From assembly GCA_013396525.1 (NCBI GenBank), contig VWYX01001280.1:142644-206643 (forward strand): a DNA stretch of 64,000 nucleotides. Direction: 5' to 3'. The position numbers were made by a program, and so were the translations under genes. The number at the start of each line of letters is the position of its first letter. Positions within the stretch are counted from its first letter, which is position 1. The stretch is from Chaetorhynchus papuensis. Its lineage: Eukaryota; Chordata; Aves; Passeriformes; Rhipiduridae. Under the pieces are notes generated by a model that was not told the origin of the DNA, did no database searches, and saw only the letters and a program-made list of their open reading frames with translations. Shown here piece after piece: positions 56,259-64,000 of the stretch.

Positions 56259-59076
56259 CTTTGGATTTGTACGTAACAGGCGAAAAAATATGGATTGTAG
56301 AAGTCACAAAACATTCTTTCAGTCTGTCTCTTTCATGTCCCTTCTTGAAAGAGTCAGCAAACAGTAAATACAACACATACAGATGGGGTTCAGCAGCAAG
56401 GGAGAACAGGGAAATCCAAGAATCAGATTAGACCAACCCAATCTGGTAACACTGCATCAACTTGTGGAGCCTGAGCACTCCCACCCTCATCTGGGAAGTC
56501 TGAGCTCTTGCCCAGCCTGCTACATAAATCTCTGGAGGAAATACTGAAGGCAGTCACCAGGGTTGACCTCTCTTCCTCACCTCTGGCCATGTGAAAACCC
56601 AGCCTCATAAGTTACATTACCTTTCTTTATAAACCACAGGCTCTTACAATTTAAATCCTCCCCGATTTCAGAATGAAAAATTGCCTTTTTGTCAGTGTAG
56701 CTGGAAAGCAGTCAGGAAACAAGAACGAGATTTCTTCATTCCCCTGCCTCTCCTCGCTGCCTGCCCTCGTCAGGCAGACACAGCCCCTCAAGTGAGTGAG
56801 GTCACCCCGGTTGCCACTCGGAAACTCAATTCATTAAAAAGTAGCTTTCAACAGAGCTGTGGCCCTGGGCCGTGTTGGGAACGCTGCCATCTGCCTCGGG
56901 TTCCTCCAATATTTACACTGCAGCAGCACAGCCAGCACCACTGTGCTCCCTGGTTCCATTTCACAGCAGTCAAAGAGAAAATAAAAGAAACTTAAAAGCA
57001 GGACTTTGACATGAGGACTGAGCTCAGCAGCATCACCTCCCTAAGGAGGGGCTCAAGGGAGCAGGACTGGAACTGGGATGTGCCAAGGGAGCTCCACGGG
57101 CTTTTGCAGAGTTTCTTCATTTAAAGTTAAATCTATATAGAATTTTTATTTAGTGTATAGACTAACTTCAGGAAAAAAACCAAAAAACATGCCTGACTAC
57201 TTTATGGAGCACTGATCTATTGGTGTGCAATATGAACAATCTGGAGAGGAAATGGGGGGTGATATTACGAATTCTTGAAGCCAGGAGTTGGAGCTGCATT
57301 ACGGAGAAGGTCTGCCTGTGGTGGGAGTGGGGAGAAGGGGATGGAGCCAAAGGAGCTGCTCTCCATCAACCAGGGCTGTGGAATCACAAGTAACAACATG
57401 AAGACTGGCTTCAGGGGCATCTGCTCCACAAAAGCTAAGGTGAACAGCCTCTATTTCAATTTATACAGTTTCTTCCAAACTTTGCATTTAGGAGAAAGTA
57501 CGTTTTATTTCCCTAATTAATGGAACGTGTCCTGGATTAATTGAGGTCTCTCCTACCTATCAGCAGTATCACTGATGCCCTGCCAGCACTCTATAAACTC
57601 AACTTCCTCGTTGATACTCAAAAAACTCACAAATTTTTTTGTCTCTGTTGACCCAACAACTTCATTCTCATGGTGTATTTGGAAATAGGACATATCGGGA
57701 GGAAATAAACCAGGCAGTCTTACAACACACAACAAAACCAAACTGTGCTCCACTGCCACCCAGGAGTGCTCAGGAGGTAATGCAACGAAAACAAGGACTG
57801 CAAAGGTTTATTGGAGTGCTGTTGTTTACAGATTGACCTCTAATTGCACTGTGAGGGACATTTGGAAGTGTACAGAGAAACTGAGGACTCAGAAGATGAG
57901 CAATTCCTCCCTGGCCACTTTTAGCTGGTAATAACTCCTACAGTCTTTTCCTGAGGTACAGCTGGGGTCCCTGAGGGGGAGGAGACGGAAATGGGTATTT
58001 TGTCTTTTTTTTTCCCCATCTCATCTTTAGATCCACATGTTCTTTACAACTGGCTAGAGCTGCAGCTCAAGGGGAAAATGTCTGTCCAAGTATATCCATC
58101 GCCTCTAGGAAATGTAAACCCACATTAAAGTCCTCTGCAGACCTGTTTCCTGAGCCTAAGGACTCAAACAAGGAATCAGCCACCAGGGCATCATCACACA
58201 GTGCTCAGTTCCTGTATGAGGGGTACTGGCAGGGATCTGAGGCAAACACAGAGTCCAAGGCAATGGCACGAAGGGCCCAAATGAGCAAACACTGCAAACG
58301 CAAAAGCACCATCTGTGGCAAAGACCTAAAGGAAACAAATTCCATCAGGCCTGGCCCTCCAAAGCATCTGCAGCTGTTATATCATAAAGGTATAAATTTC
58401 ACATGAGTATTTACTGAACAATTTATCATGCACCGCGAGAGGAAACTCAATCAGAGAGAAAAGGAAAAAAACCCCAACTTCTTAAAATGTTCAATTTAGT
58501 ACTGAAGATTAATTTTGGCTTTCATTCTTGGTATCTCCCACTGGGAGACAAGCTGGAAATAAAAAGGAGGGACGAGTTGTGTAGTTTCACCTCCATCGAT
58601 CATTTTCAGAGATGATCCTCATAAAGCCTGCATGAATAATTCAGGCGTGGTTTACTGATGAGCCCAGAACCAAGGATGCAGGAGTGGCTGTATCCTTCTG
58701 AGGTCAATCTGCTTGTGTGTTACTCAAGCAGGCACTTCTGCTGCAGTGGCAAGGGCCACCCAGGCTGACAGATTTGGAAAGACACTCAGTAACTCCAAGC
58801 TTTAGAGTTTTTAAAGCCAGAGAGACAAGGCAGTCAGAGATGTGCATTAATTTCAGTCAAAGCTTATTCACTGTAAAAATCTGATAAAACCTTTTCAGAT
58901 TTCTTGATGCCACTTTCAATGGTTAAACTGATTTTTCCCACATAGTTCTTAAAAATCCCCCAAAACCAAGTAAGGAACAACAAAAAAAGAACACTGAGGC
59001 AGGATACTTCAGCAAAACATCTCTCCAGATGAAGATCAATCCTGTTCTCAACTCTGCCTCTGAACTGCTGCACATA

Positions 59077-59136
59077 CACAGAATCATAAAATAGTTTGGG
59101 CTGGAAGGGACCTTTGAAGTTCATCAAGTCCAGTGG
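59077..59136 (-). mobile_element. Diverged CR1 3'-end fragment, antisense
   Basis: CACAGAATCATAAAATAGTT, TGGGCTGGAAGGGACCTTTG and AAGTTCATCAAGTCCAGTGG. It is older and more diverged than the other copies. It may extend further right, to about 59215, where similarity can no longer be judged by eye. Confidence 0.75.
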
Positions 59137-60024
59137 TCTTGGTCAGTTCAGTTCAAGTCTGCCTTACCCACCCAGGCTGGGACCTCTTAACAGCACGAAC
59201 AGCTTCTTGCTGTAAATGTATGCAGAGTCCAGAGGGGGAAAATGACTTCTTATGACATGTGAGGGCTTCTTCTCATTTTGTTTATATAAAATTAAATAAT
59301 TGACAATCTCTCATAATTCATCTTGTGGTATCACTTGTGGTACAGTTACACAAATCTAATACAGAGACACATGCAGTCTTTTCTCTTCTTTTTTTTCCCT
59401 TCAAACTCTTACAAATCCAGCCCTGAAACATAATTCAAAATCATCAGGAGAGCCTGAATGGTAATTCCTTTCCTGGAGATCAAGTTACCACTTTAGGCCA
59501 GCAGCCATTAGCTGACCCAAGGGCCTACTCACGAGGACCAAGAATATTCTACAGCTACAACAGAAGGTCATTTTGTTAATCCCAGCACTAGGTTAGGATA
59601 ATATCAAAGATGTGCCAGCTTTCTGTGCTGTGATTTTTGCATAGTATTTGCCTACACAGTGACTTGCAGCTAACATGACATTTCCCAATAATTAACTTGT
59701 TTTAACATGGTGATTGTTAGCTATTACATGCTTTGAATACGAAACATCCCTACAAGATTTTAAAAACCCACAGAAAACAGATGCAACGGTAGAGTTATCT
59801 GGTTATTTTAGGTATTAATATTTGGTGTCTACCAAACTAGAATTAGTCTACCCATCAAACCGAGCACTCACAGATCTGTTAAATGCATGGTTTTAAAAAG
59901 CAACACAAACACACATGGTGAGAGCCATAAACCTCACAAACAGTATTTCCCTCTTCTCTAAAAAATATACTTTTGAAATTAGAGGGGCTCTCAGAGGAAT
60001 TCAGGAGAACAGAGAGCTCTGCAC

Positions 60025-60093
60025 CCTCTCTGGGGGTTGGACCAGATGATCTCCAGAGGTCCCTTCCAACCCCAACCACTCTGTGATTCTGTG
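60025..60093 (+). mobile_element. CR1 3'-end fragment of a different subfamily, plus
   Basis: It contains GGGGGTTGGACCAGATGATC, TCCAGAGGTCCCTTCCAACC and CCAACCACTCTGTGATTCTG. The TTGGACCAGATGATC block is a CR1 3' feature not present in the other copies here, so this is a separate subfamily. Confidence 0.8.
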
Positions 60094-63000
60094 AAAACCT
60101 TTTGCCCAGACAGGAGCAGAGCCAGTAACCTCAGCCCAGCCTGCTGCAGCTGAAGGGTGGGTGACACTTCAGGGACCACGGAAAGCCACCTGTCCTGCTG
60201 CCTCTGCCCCCTGGGGAATGTTCTCAGCGCTGGATCTGATGCTTTTATTGAGCCAGGAGCTGGGGGAGGTACCAGCATGTCACTTACGTGTCACCACACT
60301 CCATTTACAAGGCAGTTCCTTTAGGGACACATTTCTGACCATTAACTATTAATGGACCTCTCTCACGCTACTGTAGGGCAAAGTGACAGGATCATCCATC
60401 CTAGGATTAAATAAACTCACAACAAACCCATACTGTGAGGAGACCAACCACAAAATGGGTCACAAGATGATGGTGTTGGGAAGGAAACAGATCAACCCAG
60501 GCCTCCTTCAGCTCACATCCTGCTCCCAGAGGCGTGACACCATTGTCCCACAGGAACATTCCTACCAATGTGCACACACAGGATGAGAATAAATAAAAGA
60601 AGGTGGAAAACTAGAGGGGGGTGGGCTCTGAGTGATGCTCCAGTGATGTGCAAAATGCCCCAGGCCACTGACCAGAAGTCAGCGGGAATTCAGGGATTTC
60701 TAGTGCTGAGGCTGCCCTGAGAAAGTGCCATCACCTCACAGGGGAATCCTCCAGTCTGCCACCTGGTGAGTATGGCACACGTGCAGAACATGCATCATAT
60801 GTGTACAGAAAAGGCAATCACACCTCGAGCTGCTCGCCTGCAACACTGGTGCCATGTTCCACAGTTTCTGCCTTGCAAAGTCTGACCACCAAAACAAAGC
60901 CATAATTTCACCACAGGATCATTTCACTTTAAACAATACCACTGGAGAATAATTTTAGCCTTACTTTATAACAGTCACCACTGCTGAGTCACCAGATCTC
61001 TCTTTTCTTTTTACTTTAAAACCGGAGATGGCTCAATGAAAAGTACAACTCCAGCTTCTTTAATCACAGCAATTTAAAATAATTTTATAGAAGAAACCTA
61101 CCAACTGGGATGAGGTTAATTTCCTTGGTATCAGCATTTTTTATCCTGGTATCTTTCTGATGCATTACAACACTAATTAAAAACAATGCTGTAGGACAGA
61201 GAAAGAGAGGGCAATTTTTAAAAAATGGTTTTTGTGAAAGAACACAGTCAAAGCTGGGAGATTTAAAAAGAAATGATGTTTTGCATTCAAAGTAATAGTC
61301 CACAAAATCATCTGCAGCTCCTTCCTCAGCAGAGGCTTTCTGCTCAACCCAAGAGCAGGATAACATCACGTGTTCATTTTATGGCCTGAGCTATGAAGCA
61401 GCAGAGAAGCATCCTTTGCAATTCTCACTTAGGAATAAAGCTTTTATCAAATAAATCCCATTCCACCGAAACGACAATTGCACAAGAGCTCATATGGACA
61501 GGGATGTGTGGAGAAAGCAGGGCAGGAGCTCCTCTCCAGAGGAGGATTTTAATATTATTTCAGCATAAATACTCCCACAGAAAACACAGCTACCCAGAAA
61601 AATAACCACTATTACAACAAAGGTAGTACTTGCCAGCCCACAAGGTTGTGCCATGAGAGGCACAAGGCTGAATTTCGGACACAAGGAGGGAGGTGATCCT
61701 GCAGCCAGAGTCACTCCCCTGCCCTGAGCAGTTCTGTGCCTCTCCTAACCCCGAGCCCAAAGGCTGCCAAACCCTCTGCTGCCCCAGAGCACCTCAGACA
61801 GCTCAGCTGAAGTGTCAGTGACTGACAGCAGTGCAAATTTGGTGTGAAGGGGTGAATATGGTCACACACTGCTGCTGATCCAATGCCACCGAGTCACTTC
61901 TCTGCTCCTCCAGTAATCAGGCTTCCAACCTGCAGTCCTGGCATAACTCAGTGTCTGAGCCGAGAGACAAGAATCTGGATCTTCTTTTTTTACACAGGTG
62001 AGATAACAGAAATAAAATGCTGTGGCTTCCCCTTTTGGATCTTTATGCGGGACTCCAGCAAGGGAAAAAAAAATACCTTGTGTGTTATCCAAGCCACACA
62101 GATCAGTTTGGAAATGTGTCTTCTATAACAGATTGACTTACAAATACCTTAAACATTAATCACTTGCTATAAAAAGGCCAGTTTTTCCTCACAGGATGGC
62201 TATATTTAGAGAACAGGATTAGAACTGCAGTGGAGGAGAACTAAAAGGGCACAATCATCTTAAAAATAATGTTGAATTTTTGTTTTTAGCCTGTTGTCCT
62301 GTAAGCAATCTTCCTACCATAACTGAAATGGGAAGAAGGAATTATTTTTTCCTGCTTTTTCTCCTTGTTTATTCAGCAATTTTGAGCACATTTTGTGCAG
62401 AAGCCAAATTCCCACTCCCCCAACAAAAGCCATTTCCTGCTTTCACACAGCAACAAGAGAGAAATGTCTCAAGCTGCGGGAAACCACATCTGAAGGAAAA
62501 AAGACTGCGGGATATAACATGGCACACTTACAGCAGCACTTCAATCTACTTAAATCATTTTTCTAACTGATTAGCAAGAAGTTCCCCATATTGCCTTAAA
62601 TCATGTTAAATTTTTCCTTTTTATTGCCTTTCCTGAGATCTACCAGGGCATGTTTTTCAACACCACTGATATAAATGAATAATAAAACAATCCCCCATCC
62701 TTTCTGGCCAGCCTGCTTTCTCTTTTACTGGCTTCAGCCTGAATAATGAAAATATCTACGCCACAGAAACAGGACTCAGAATTGAAATTGTTTTTTAAAT
62801 CCCTATGCTCTTCTCAGGCAGATGCTTTATTCTCAGAGGTACAACAGGAAAAAGCCATTTAATTAAAGGCACTCATCTTCAGACATCACAACTGCAAATA
62901 TACAAATGTGTCCCTAAATCACCAGAGGCTGCTGAATATTCAACCACATAAATCTCTTAAGAAACAGTAAAAGAGGCAGCTTACCCCAATATCAAAGGTG

Positions 63001-63948
63001 GAAAATACTTAAAACAAACACAGCCAGTTAATACATAATAATCCCTGCCAGTGATGCACTTTGCTCACCCTAGTGGGTTAGGGGTTGGTGTTCGAATCAG
63101 TGGCTGATGTTCAAATATTTAATACCCCTGGCAGGTATCTTTCCTCTCCTTTTTGTCCCAGGCTCTAAAATTTTAATCCAGGAAACATCATCGTGTGAAC
63201 TGCCCCCTCACGAAGCATCCTCTGCTCCTGCTACACAGCATCATCAACAAGAAACCAATCAATAATTCATTGGCAGCCAGAGCCACAGGTTTGGAATTGC
63301 TTTGTTTACTGGAAGTACCTTTTAAATGCAACAAGGCTTTGCAGAGCCCCATCTCAGCCCTGCCACGCAGCTCAAAAGCAGGACCTGGGGACACCACAGT
63401 GGCTGTGAGGATGAACGTGTGACACCCGCCATCCCCGGAGCACACAGACTGCTGGAAACTCTGAGATGTGGAGATAAGGCTGTGCTCCTGTAATGCCTGC
63501 GGGTGGCCCTTCCTTTTGGGAGACAAGGTTTACACAGGGGTGGAGAAGAGAGGCGGGGAGAACCTTCACCAAAAAGGAAAGAGAGGAGAAGAGATCCTCT
63601 GCCTTCAGCCTGCTCCATATTTTGCCTTTTTGGCCCCTGCACAGCCTCCCTAAAGAACTTTTCAAGACCCTTTCTAACCCTCAGTCCTCTACTTCAACAC
63701 ATAAAGCAGCTGCACAGACAGAAACATGGCCAGCGAGCAATAGGAGCAAAGAACAAAAAAAATACATCTCAATCTCTTAACAGCAACAACAAAATCTCTG
63801 CTTGGGCTCTACTCCTTCCACCTCCTGCCTTGGGTGGGTGTGATCCCTCTGCTGCTGCTCCAGCCCAGTGCAGCTCTGGAAGGTTTCCCACTGACTCCTT
63901 TTACCTCTCCCATGGGCACACTCAGTGCTCCTCCAGCTCTCAGGGAAA

Positions 63949-64000
63949 CCTTCCCTTCCCTTCCCTTCCCTTCCCTTCCCTTCCCTTCCCTTCCCTTCCC
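63949..64000. repeat. TTCCC pentanucleotide microsatellite at the window edge
   Basis: About ten copies of TTCCC running to the last base. The unit (GGGAA on the other strand) differs from the GGAAA array at 2160-2254, so the two are independent arrays. Confidence 0.95.

Larger units (their letters stand above)
52951..63948 (-). other. Presumed TACC2 upstream intron or intergenic sequence
   Basis: No secure exon was found. It holds two CR1 fragments (59.1 and 60.05 kb) and two phase-compatible exon candidates (near 56.2 kb and 57.55 kb). The very long upstream exon of the largest mammalian TACC2 isoform is not here, since no long open frame exists on the minus strand. No CpG island marking a promoter is apparent. 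Confidence 0.5.

Noticed and set aside
61085..61369. Minus-strand frame with an acidic start (ASAEEGAADDFVDYYFE) considered as an upstream TACC2 exon
   Set aside because: No donor with the needed phase follows the acidic part; the GTAGGT near 61098 ends in the wrong phase for the 52950 exon.

Overview
The window is a stretch of bird genome, probably from a songbird. It has vertebrate split genes with long AT-rich introns. It also carries at least nine short, 3'-end-only copies of the avian LINE CR1, recognisable by the CCTTCCAACCCAAACCATTC end followed by ATTCTGTGATTCTGTG-like tails. Songbird is an inference from the style of the CR1 copies, not a demonstrated fact. One assembly gap lies at 1750-2159, next to a GGAAA microsatellite.

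The main gene is TACC2 (transforming acidic coiled-coil containing protein 2) on the minus strand. Sixteen constitutive-looking coding exons were placed between 52950 (5'-most certain exon) and 14306 (stop). Every junction has AG/GT splice sites and matching phase, giving about 1013 residues. The order is: an acidic/proline-rich N-terminal part with an alanine run, one very large exon (45993-47301) with the SDP/DPF-type region, a group of small exons including a clathrin/Aurora-A-like KKQSLYLMFD motif, and then the TACC coiled-coil domain ending in KICDELIAKMGKS. An in-frame 36-nt microexon (42923-42958) and several more speculative alternative exons were also found. The gene is cut at the 5' side: exons upstream of 52950 are not securely identified in 52951-64000, and none of the usual long TACC2 upstream exons is visible there.

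About 0.6 kb downstream of the TACC2 polyadenylation signals, also on the minus strand, lies a compact three-exon Ly6/uPAR (LU, three-finger-fold) gene at 11420-13189. It encodes a 124-residue protein with a signal peptide, ten cysteines and a hydrophobic C-terminal GPI-attachment tail. I do not know a Ly6 gene at this position in the mammalian TACC2-BTBD16-PLEKHA1 neighbourhood, so this is the most interesting element of the window.

The rest (1-9350, the introns, and 53000-64000) is non-coding as far as I can see. It holds CR1 fragments, AT and pentanucleotide microsatellites, a 42-bp minisatellite preceded by a perfect 16-bp inverted repeat, and a 32-bp tandem duplication. No tRNA, rRNA, CRISPR, prokaryotic gene or intact retroelement was found.
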